Virus record (IMG/VR): IMGVR_UViG_3300027963_000350
Location: 1 to 23,374 of that record
DNA: 23,374 bases
Reading direction: 5' to 3' (one strand)
Source of the DNA: a virus
Of this stretch, positions 16,156-23,300 are shown piece by piece. The translations under genes were made by a program, and so were the position numbers. The notes under the pieces are model-generated. The model had not been told where the DNA came from, did not search any database, and saw only the letters and a program-made list of their open reading frames with translations. Within the stretch, counting starts at the first letter, position 1. Each line of letters opens with the position of its first letter.

Positions 16156-16837
16156 CTGGTCCGTCTTCTGGGAAGAATTTTAAATCAACATCTGGTTGAA
16201 TTTGATTTATATACTCTCTTAAAGCTCTAGAATCTCTTGCTAATAGGAAATTATCAACAAAATCTCTAATTGTCTTAGTTTCTGAATTTCCTTCAACTGA
16301 GGTAATCATTCTTTTAAGTCTTGTTGTAAGTTCTGCTGAAGAGTCTTTATGTATCTTTTTTAGACCTTTTACTTCCTGTTCTATTGCTTTTTCATCTCCA
16401 TGTGTTAGTAATTTAAAAGTAATATCTGTCTTTGTAGAAGGAGTTGTAAATGTAAATTCATTTTTTCCTTTTTCTAATAAAGAAAAATCAATTTCTTTAT
16501 TTTTTACTTCTGAAAGGTCTACTACTTCTTTTTGTCCTTTATACTCAAACTCATAGTCTTTTCCATATCCTAAAATACGGGAAGCAAGTAATATTGCATT
16601 TTTATCTCCTATTAGAAGATCTGAGTAAGTAATTGGTGTTACGATAAGAGATTGTAGTAATTTATCAATAACTACTCCTTGTTGAATGTAATTTTGATTG
16701 GTTAAAATGTCTTCTTCACGAGCTGTCATATACTTCATCTCAATTCTACCTTCTGATAAAGCAGAATCTTTTGAGTAAAGTAAACCTTTTGATGGCAATT
16801 CTACCATTTCGGTAGGAAATTTTTGCTTTTGTTCCAT
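16097..16837 (-). CDS. 26: T4 gp26-like tail assembly/baseplate protein (probable first tail-assembly chaperone)
   Basis: A 246-residue protein with the features of the T4 baseplate protein family (PF12322, gp26-like): FPTEMVELPSKGLLYS at the N-terminus, then EMKYMTAREEDILTNQNYI and KLLQSLIVTPITYSDLLIGD. Its C-terminal third holds charged helices and DFVDNFLLARDSRALREYI. T4 gp26 is 208 residues. In T4 genes 26 and 51 precede the tail genes 27-29; here the gene lies between tube and tape measure, the standard place of the tail-assembly chaperone that binds the tape measure. Its last 59 bases overlap the 95-aa frame, offset by +1 (equivalent to -2). It follows a terminator and a TATTTATA motif, so it probably starts a new transcription unit. 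Confidence 0.82.
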   Translation of the reverse strand: MEQKQKFPTEMVELPSKGLLYSKDSALSEGRIEMKYMTAREEDILTNQNYIQQGVVIDKLLQSLIVTPITYSDLLIGDKNAILLASRILGYGKDYEFEYKGQKEVVDLSEVKNKEIDFSLLEKGKNEFTFTTPSTKTDITFKLLTHGDEKAIEQEVKGLKKIHKDSSAELTTRLKRMITSVEGNSETKTIRDFVDNFLLARDSRALREYINQIQPDVDLKFFPEDGPDGGVDIPIGVTFLWPDAGV

Positions 16838-16865
16838 AAATTTTATTTGTTAGTAACTTTTTCTA

Positions 16866-16875
16866 TATATAAATA
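16866..16875 (-). promoter_or_regulatory. TATTTATATA motif, candidate promoter for the gp26-like gene
   Basis: The minus strand reads ATATTTATATA, 28 bases before the gp26-like ATG and just downstream of the tube terminator. A promoter is expected in this place if the terminator works, which gives this copy more weight. Confidence 0.5.
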
Positions 16876-16902
16876 TATGAAAAAAACTTTTTTAAAACAA
16901 CA

Positions 16903-16924
16903 AAGCCCGGCTACTGCCAGGCTT
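16903..16924 (-). terminator. Intrinsic terminator after the sheath-tube unit
   Basis: In the minus-strand RNA, AAGCCTGGC and GCCGGGCTT form a 9-bp stem with the loop AGTA, followed by TGTTGTTTT. It begins 22 bases after the tube stop. As in the terminator at 5822-5847, the one G-U wobble would be an A-C mismatch in the other strand's RNA, so it favours leftward transcription. Confidence 0.85.
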
Positions 16925-16946
16925 GTTAGTTTTATTTTGAATGGTA

Positions 16947-17435
16947 TTAGTAATTTAATACACAATAATCCATTGCAATTGAAATTCCTATTTCTACAAT
17001 TCCATCAGCAGAAGTCCAGTCGAATTGTCCAAAGTCTCCTTTTGTTAAAAAAGCTCCTTTAATAATCCATTCTCCTACTACATCTCCTACAGGTCCTAGA
17101 ATGTTTAAAGTTAAATCTTTTTTATAGAAATCTGAATATCCAGCTCTACCTGTTACTGATTCATATCCTAGACGAGCCCATTCCATTACTGCTTGAGCCC
17201 CTGAAGGTGTTATCGGTGAGTATAGAGTCATATCCATATCTTGCCACTCTCTTTTTCCTCTTATTTTTCTGTAAGAGTTGATGTGGTCAAGTTTGATCAT
17301 AGAATCTTGAAAGTTTGGTGCTTTCACATTCTTAACCATGAATGAAGGGATATTATCTATATACATTACAAACCTGTGCTGAACCATTGGTTCAAAGGCT
17401 CTAAACATTATTTCGTTTGGATCTAATACTGCCAT
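16947..17435 (-). CDS. 19: Tail tube protein (gp19-like)
   Basis: Major tail tube protein of 162 residues, nearly the length of T4 gp19 (163). It begins with MAVLDPNEIMFRAFEPMVQH and RFVMYIDNIPSFMVKNVKAP, then HINSYRKIRGKREWQDMDMT and YSPITPSGAQAVMEWARLG, an order typical of contractile-tail tube subunits. The C-terminal part (LNILGPVGDVVGEWIIKGAF, then the ISIAMDYCVLNY end) provides the late strands of the tube fold. It stacks in hexameric rings inside the sheath. It lies directly downstream of the sheath gene with a 43-base gap carrying a TATTTATAAT motif, and a strong terminator follows, as suits an abundantly made protein. Confidence 0.95.
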   Translation of the reverse strand: MAVLDPNEIMFRAFEPMVQHRFVMYIDNIPSFMVKNVKAPNFQDSMIKLDHINSYRKIRGKREWQDMDMTLYSPITPSGAQAVMEWARLGYESVTGRAGYSDFYKKDLTLNILGPVGDVVGEWIIKGAFLTKGDFGQFDWTSADGIVEIGISIAMDYCVLNY

Positions 17436-17454
17436 TTTTTATTTTACTTATTTA

Positions 17455-17464
17455 ATTATAAATA
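17455..17464 (-). promoter_or_regulatory. TATTTATAAT motif, candidate promoter for the tail tube gene
   Basis: The minus strand reads GATATTTATAAT, 19 bases before the tube ATG in the 43-base gap after the sheath gene. It is identical over 12 bases to the copy before the sheath gene. Confidence 0.5.
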
Positions 17465-17478
17465 TCTTTGTTTCTAAA

Positions 17479-19245
17479 TTATGCAAACGTAGCTCCTGTT
17501 GGTTCAATTGTAAAGTCTAATACTACGAATTCAATTGTTTTAGCTGGTTGAATGTAGATTTGTCCTATCAATTGATTTCTATCAATAGTATCAGGTGTGT
17601 TGTTTGATTCGTCCATTACAACTCTATATGCATATAGACCTTGACGTTGTACTACTGACTCTAAGTATGGATTTACTGTCGCTAAGAATTTATTTCTAGT
17701 AGTAATAGTGTTTTGTTCGAATACTAAGTTTCTTGCTTGGTCACCAATAAATTTCTTAAGAGCGATTAACAATCTTCTTACATTTACTCTATCTAATGCT
17801 GATGCTTTAGTCTGTAATGTTTTTTGTCCAAATACTGATATACCTGTTCCTGGGAAAGAAGCAATTGGGTTAACTTTTGCTGCATAAAGAATATCTCTAT
17901 CGTTTTTAGTTAATTTTCTTTCTGCTTGAATTACTCCTGAAATTCCTCCTCTTACAAGTCCTGCTGGTGCAAACCATGGTGCTGTTGCTGCATCTGTAAA
18001 TGCATATACTCCTGGTATTGTAACTCCTGCTGGTACCCATTCGTTCTTACCTGTGGCAGATCTCATTTGTAACCATGGCCAGTAAGATGCTCCGTAAGAA
18101 GTATTTAAGTTAGTTGATTCAGCTATTGTATTAGATACTGATGTTCCGTAGTTTACTAGGTCTACTACTGCGATACAATCTCCTCTATTTTCTGCTAAAG
18201 AAATTACACTGTCAATTGCTAAAGCTGCATTATCATTTGCATAGATTAATCCTGGTGTAGATATAATATTGAATTGATAATCATCTTTGTTTTGAAGCAA
18301 GCCTATTGCTTTTGTGTAATCTGCTGCTATTAATCCTTGTGCATTATTATCTGTAATATCTGCAAAAAGTCTAGCACCTGGCTTAACTTTTCCATTTGCT
18401 CCGTAGAATGAACCTGAACCTGTTATCGGTAATGATCCTGAGTAAGAAACTCCTGCGCTGTCTACATTAACAGTAACTCCGTTATTTCCTATATAGTTTA
18501 AGGTAGGTAGATTAACTGCTGATACTCTTACAAAATTTGATCTGTTTGGATAGTTTCCTGTTGATTGTAAGTAGTAAGTACTTCCGTCTGTACCAACACT
18601 AGTTGTTTGGTTACCTACAATTTTTTCAATATAGTTATCAGAGTTTGGATCTAAAGATACATTATTAAATGTTTCTAGAATAACTTTGTTATTTGAACTA
18701 TCATCTCCTTGTCTAATTAACAAGTTAAATGTACCTCGAGCATTGTTAACTCCTACTACCTCCCATCTTAAATTATCCGAAGATCCAGATACTAGTGATC
18801 CGTCTGTGTTTAGGTAACTTCCTGTACTGCCTGGTAACCCTGCTATAGAAGATGTTGCATTATTGTACAAGTCTCCTTGTCCTAAGGTTTTTAATTCAAA
18901 TGGCTGTAGTGCTTTGACTGATGCTGATATAAAGGTATTAGTTGCAGCTGTATAATTTACTGAAGCTGATACAACTCTAGTAATTAATGCTGTCTGTCCT
19001 CCTTGAGAAAAATAATTTTTAACAGCTAGTGAAGTTAAGAACTCATATGAATTTGAGCCTGAAGAAAATACAACTCCAAACTTTCTTACATAGTCGTTAT
19101 AAGAAGTAACAATTGTCGGGTTTTCTATAGGACCTTTTACTGTTGGTCCAATAAATGCTGCTCCTGCTGCGATTGGTGCTGGCTGTATAAAAGAGATATC
19201 ATTTTCTCTTGTATATACTCCTGGAGAAATAATTGCTTCTGCCAT
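17479..19245 (-). CDS. 18: Contractile tail sheath protein (gp18-like)
   Basis: Sheath subunit of 588 residues (T4 gp18 is 659). The N-terminus is MAEAIISPGVYTRENDISF, the classic opening of sheath proteins, followed by AAFIGPTVKGPIENPTIVTS and YFSQGGQTALITRVV. The variable outer domain (about 110-300) is rich in Ser, Asn and Gly. The conserved C-terminal part contains GDCIAVVDLVNYG, WPWLQMRSATGKNEWVPAG, APAGLVRGGISGV, FGQKTLQTKASALDRVNVRR and a final IYIQPAKTIEFVVLDFTIE strand that interlocks neighbours. The contracted sheath drives the tube through the envelope. Preceded by a motif and a hairpin in a 142-base gap, and followed by the tube gene. Confidence 0.96.
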   Translation of the reverse strand: MAEAIISPGVYTRENDISFIQPAPIAAGAAFIGPTVKGPIENPTIVTSYNDYVRKFGVVFSSGSNSYEFLTSLAVKNYFSQGGQTALITRVVSASVNYTAATNTFISASVKALQPFELKTLGQGDLYNNATSSIAGLPGSTGSYLNTDGSLVSGSSDNLRWEVVGVNNARGTFNLLIRQGDDSSNNKVILETFNNVSLDPNSDNYIEKIVGNQTTSVGTDGSTYYLQSTGNYPNRSNFVRVSAVNLPTLNYIGNNGVTVNVDSAGVSYSGSLPITGSGSFYGANGKVKPGARLFADITDNNAQGLIAADYTKAIGLLQNKDDYQFNIISTPGLIYANDNAALAIDSVISLAENRGDCIAVVDLVNYGTSVSNTIAESTNLNTSYGASYWPWLQMRSATGKNEWVPAGVTIPGVYAFTDAATAPWFAPAGLVRGGISGVIQAERKLTKNDRDILYAAKVNPIASFPGTGISVFGQKTLQTKASALDRVNVRRLLIALKKFIGDQARNLVFEQNTITTRNKFLATVNPYLESVVQRQGLYAYRVVMDESNNTPDTIDRNQLIGQIYIQPAKTIEFVVLDFTIEPTGATFA

Positions 19246-19269
19246 GTCTTATTTAATTAATTTTAATTT

Positions 19270-19279
19270 ATTATAAATA
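19270..19279 (-). promoter_or_regulatory. TATTTATAAT motif, candidate promoter for the sheath gene
   Basis: The minus strand reads GATATTTATAAT, 24 bases before the sheath ATG. The 12-base string is the same as that before the tube gene. Confidence 0.5.
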
Positions 19280-19312
19280 TCTTGGAATTTTGATAACCCA
19301 TTTCGATATACA

Positions 19313-19359
19313 GAGGGTTTCTGTTCTCTAATAAATAGGAAAGGAGAGTCGAAACCCTC
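19313..19359 (-). other. Large inverted repeat in the gap before the sheath gene
   Basis: GAGGGTTTC and GAAACCCTC form a perfect 9-bp stem 29 bases apart, with a possible inner CTCT/AGAG stem. The 142-base gap between the 92-aa gene and the sheath gene holds this structure and the TATTTATAAT motif. The minus-strand RNA has no T-run after the stem, so a classical terminator in the gene direction is unlikely; the plus direction is T-rich but broken. The loop contains CTATTTATTA on the minus strand, a near copy of the motif. An RNA processing or stability element, or a weak terminator, are both possible. Confidence 0.5.
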
Positions 19360-19387
19360 CTTATTCTTTATTCTACTTTATTGAGAA

Positions 19388-19666
19388 TTACTCTACTTCC
19401 TCTACTTCTACTTCTTCTACAGAAGGAATAAATTCTCCTTGTTGTAAATTGATAGATCCTTTTCCGTAAACACTTTCTAAATACTCAGCTAATGTTTTTT
19501 CTTCCTGCTCTAATTCTTTTAAATACTCTTCTGCGTTTTGTCTTCTTTGTTTTATTTGAATTTTAAATAATTCAATTTGTCCTAATTCTGAAGTAATTGC
19601 TTGACTTTTTGCTTGAAGGTCTTTAATTTGTTGTAACTCTTCTTGTGATAACTTTCTGTTTTCCAT
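19388..19666 (-). CDS. Small coiled-coil protein with acidic tail, function unknown
   Basis: A 92-residue protein. Residues 5-68 are almost entirely helical with heptad-like Leu/Ile spacing (LSQEELQQIKDLQAKSQAIT, FKIQIKQRRQNAEEYLKELE), so a dimeric or trimeric coiled coil is likely. The tail is strongly acidic and repetitive (VEEVEVEEVE). No enzyme motif is present. It sits between the fibre-side small genes and the sheath gene. It could be an assembly chaperone or a minor tail component; neither is shown by the sequence. Its start at 19666 follows the previous stop by 25 bases with no Shine-Dalgarno. Confidence 0.78.
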   Translation of the reverse strand: MENRKLSQEELQQIKDLQAKSQAITSELGQIELFKIQIKQRRQNAEEYLKELEQEEKTLAEYLESVYGKGSINLQQGEFIPSVEEVEVEEVE

Positions 19667-19691
19667 TTGTAACGTTTTGTTTAATTTTTAA

Positions 19692-20066
19692 TTATATGTC
19701 TGACGGGTCAGTTGTTTCTTGATTTTCTTCTACTACTTCCTCTACAACTGGTGCACTGTAAAGTGGTCCTGTTATTGTTGTAGGTGTAATGATTAAAGTA
19801 ATTTGTGCTTGTAGATTTTCTTGCATAGAAGGCACATCTAGTAATGATTCTAACCAACCTTCCACATCTGAAGCTGTTACATCATCAAATGGTGTAAAGT
19901 CTTGAGGATTAGGTTGACCTACTGCTGTTGCTCCGTAAGTTTCAGCTGTTACTCCATTTTCGTCTGTACCTCTGTATCTCCAGTGTACTGTTTGAATTAC
20001 ATCTTGTAATCCATCTAAGCTTACTGCTCTCTCTACTGCAGAGATTGTCCAATTGAATGTTATCAT
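19692..20066 (-). CDS. Small beta-rich protein with acidic tail, function unknown
   Basis: A 124-residue protein beginning MITFNWTISAVERAVSLDGL, then TVHWRYRGTDENGVTAETYG and DFTPFDDVTASDVEGWLESL. The W/Y-rich strands and the DVEGWLESLL helix resemble small proteins I recall near the structural genes of T4-like aquatic phages, but no function is known to me. The tail is acidic (VVEEVVEENQETTDPSDI), similar to the tail of the neighbouring 92-aa protein. Its leader overlaps the stop of the 77-aa gene and contains a TATTTATAAT motif 13 bases before the ATG. A minor virion or fibre-associated protein is a guess from position. Confidence 0.78.
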   Translation of the reverse strand: MITFNWTISAVERAVSLDGLQDVIQTVHWRYRGTDENGVTAETYGATAVGQPNPQDFTPFDDVTASDVEGWLESLLDVPSMQENLQAQITLIITPTTITGPLYSAPVVEEVVEENQETTDPSDI

Positions 20067-20079
20067 TGTTTTATATTTT

Positions 20080-20089
20080 ATTATAAATA
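20080..20089 (-). promoter_or_regulatory. TATTTATAAT motif, candidate promoter for the 124-aa gene
   Basis: The minus strand reads ATATTTATAAT, directly after the stop of the 77-aa gene and 13 bases before the ATG of the 124-aa gene. Confidence 0.45.
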
Positions 20090-20323
20090 TTATAACATAT
20101 TGGTTTCTGCTGTGTCTATAGAAATACCTGCTACAGAAAGGATATCATTCTCTAAAGTAAAGTCTTCTCTCATTTCTAAAGGAGTTCCTGATACTACTTC
20201 TGAAGTATCAATATCTAAACCGTATCCGGCTTGATCTACGTATACATTGTAAATTAAATTGTACTGTTCAGTAATTTCTACTGAAGTAAGAGTTTTGTCT
20301 GTTAAGAATTCTTTTAGTGTCAT
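20090..20323 (-). CDS. Small acidic protein downstream of the fibre gene, function unknown
   Basis: A 77-residue acidic protein (MTLKEFLTDKTLTSVEITEQ, ending SIDTAETNML). It has no membrane segment, signal or cysteine, and no family is recognised. It starts 12 bases after the stop of the delta-60 fibre gene with an A-rich leader (AAAAACAAAAACT before the ATG), so it is probably co-transcribed with the fibre. Many phages place a small fibre-assembly chaperone after the fibre gene. That role is possible here but rests only on position. Confidence 0.72.
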   Translation of the reverse strand: MTLKEFLTDKTLTSVEITEQYNLIYNVYVDQAGYGLDIDTSEVVSGTPLEMREDFTLENDILSVAGISIDTAETNML

Positions 20324-20335
20324 AGTTTTTGTTTT

Positions 20336-23300
20336 TTAATCTAATAATTCCATTGTTCGTGGTTGGTTTGATAAAAATGATCCTGATGTTCCTGTTGGAT
20401 CTATATTTCCGTTTGGTAGTATTTTTACATATCCTGAAACTGCTGAACCTGAATAGGAAGTAAAGTCTCCTCCTGCTACGTGTATATTTCCTAAATTGTC
20501 TACAACTATTTTACTGCTTAAGGAGTTAAAATTATTAAATCCTGAACCTGGGTTAAAAGTTGTATCTATACTGCCGTTGGTATTTAACCTTACTAGTCTG
20601 TTTACCCCTGAAGATCCTGAATATTGAGTAAAGTCACCTGCGGCAATTAGCTTGTTATCAGGTTGAAGTGCAGTTTTAATAACAGGTCCACTAAATCCTG
20701 GTCCTACAATATACGTATAATCTAAGTTTCCATTAGCATCTATTTTAGCTATATTTTCTTTTTCAGCTCCAGAGTAAAGCTGGAAAACTCCAGTTAATAT
20801 TGAAGAGTCGTCAGGTAAAGTGTTTATATTGAAAACAGGTCCATTTATTTGATTTTGAAGGAAAGTTCCATCAACAGTTAAGTTCGAGTTAAGTCTTAAT
20901 AGGTATCCAGGAGTTGTAGGAGTGTCCTGGTCATATGTTCCGCCTTCACCGTCATCGTAGGTAACTACTGCATTAGACTGAAAATCTCCTCCTATAAGAA
21001 CTTTACCGGTGGATTGTACTTGCATTGAGTAAATAGTATACCAAATGTATTGACCGCCACTACCAAATAGTCCATTTGAGTTAAATCTCCATGGGTTGGT
21101 TGTTGGAGAATATGGACTTGAATATCCTGCAAGAATTTGTCCATCTGATTGTGCAGTAAGTGTCTGTACAGTTCCGTTTCCAGTATAACTGCTTGTAGCA
21201 AGTAAGTTTCCTTGTTGACTTATCTTAAATAAATCTGAGGTGAAGGATGATCCTGAGTAGTATTGTGGATATTGACTTGAATTAAGCCAAATATCACCTG
21301 AGGTATTTTTTACTGAAGCAGCTGGTATACCTGATAGTTGATTTGTTGATGTATTTAAAAAACCTGTACCAGGATTAAATAAACTGCTAGTATTATTTGA
21401 CGAACTTTCAAAAGCTACTATACCGTTGTTATTTTGTTTAAAGACTGTAAATGGGCTTTGTCCTAGTAGAAATATATTATTTAAACTGTCTTTAGCTAAT
21501 GAAGTTACAGCAGGAGTTCCTGATGTTCCTTGTACTGTAATTCCATTAGCATCAAGACTACCGCTTGATAGGTATTTAAAATATCTATAAGGGTTGGAGT
21601 TTGGATAATGAAGAACATGAATAGAACCTGAATTGTCTATTAATAATTTCTCTGTATTTCCACTTAAAGAATTTACTCCTTGAGTAATATTAAAAGAAGT
21701 ATCTTGTGAACCGCTTGGATTAATTCTTACTATGTAGTAATTACCTGAACCTGAATATGAGCTAAAGCCTCCTCCTACGACTATCTTACCGTCATTTTGG
21801 AGTTGTAGGTCATATATACTACCAATAAATCCTGCTCCTTGATTAAAAGAAGTATCTTTTGAACCGTTTGAATTAATTCTTACCATATATAGGTTAGAAG
21901 AACCTGAGTATGTTGAAAAGGTTCCTCCTGCTAAAATTTTACCATCTGGTTGAATTTTTAAAGACCTTACAACATCTGATGTACTACTAAATCCGCTTAG
22001 CCCTACATTAAATGAACTATCTGCAGTTCCATCTTCATTCAATCTTAATATTCCATTATACCGAAAAGGGTAGGTTGTAAACTCTCCTCCAGTATAAATA
22101 CCTCCACTACTGTCCACTACTATTGCACGAACTGTTCCGCTATATCCATTATAGAATGAAGAACCTGTTATAATAGATCCGCTTGGAGATATTTTTACAA
22201 AATAATTTACTGTTGACCCTGAATAGGTTAGAAAATTACTCCCAACATATATGTTCCCGCTTGAATCTAATTCTAAAGCACTTGGTACAGCCCCAACAGA
22301 ATCAAATCCAGTTCCTACATTAAATGTAAGATCTCTTGTACCATCGGTATTTATTCTTGTTATTCTATTTACTGCAGAACTTGAATAGGAAGTAAATGCT
22401 CCCATTGCTATTATTTTTTGATCTGGTTGTATTTTTATATTAGTTACCCCTCCTCCGAAAAATCCTGCTGTTCCAATATTAAAAGAAGTATCTTTTGTTC
22501 CATTAGCATTTAATCTTACAATTGCAGGATTAGATGAACCTGAGTATGAGGCGAAATTTCCTCCTACTATTATTTTGTCATCTGCCTGTACTTGTATTTT
22601 ATAAACTGTAGAACTAAATCCTACTAGACCTTGTTGAAAGGTTGGGTCTAGTGTTCCATTTGTATTTAGTCTTGCAATATAGTTTGCATTCCTATAATTA
22701 CCGGTGAAAGTCCCAGCGTATACACTTGTATCACTATTTACTAGTATCGAAAAGACTTGACTGGTAAATCCTGATGCGCTAGGTGCACTGACGAATCCTG
22801 GAGTTCCTGGTGCTATTGAACCACTTGGAGATATTCTTACAAAATAATTTACTTGAGAACCTGAGTATGTGGTAAAGGTGCTTCCAGCATATATATTTCC
22901 AGTTGAATCTAATTCTAAAGCAGCTGGTTGGCCTGTTGCAGTATCAAATCCAGTTCCTACATTAAATGTAAGATCTCTTGTACCGTTTGGGTTTATTCTT
23001 GTTATTCTGTTTACAGCCGAACCTGAGTATGAGGTAAATGATCCCATTACAACTATTTTTTGATCAGGTTGTATTATAGCTCTATAGGTTGTATTATTAA
23101 GTCCTGCTGTTCCAATATTAAAAGTTGTATCCAAAGTACCATTTGTATTTATACGTCTAATTCTCTGTGCTGCTGAACCTGAATAAGTAGCATTTAATCC
23201 TACAACTATAATTTTCCCATCATTTTGAATTTGAGCGCTGTATTGATTTGCAGAAAATCCTGTTGTCCCCATATTGAAGGTGAAATCTTTTGTACCATCT

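Noticed and set aside
13017-20089. T4-type late promoters (TATAAATA) firing on the plus strand
   Set aside because: No plus-strand genes exist downstream, and the fixed position before minus-strand starts favours a role for those genes; antisense transcription is left open only as an alternative.
20992-21201. Minus-strand 69-codon frame inside the fibre gene
   Set aside because: Overlaps the delta-60 coding frame in another phase and lacks its repeat pattern.
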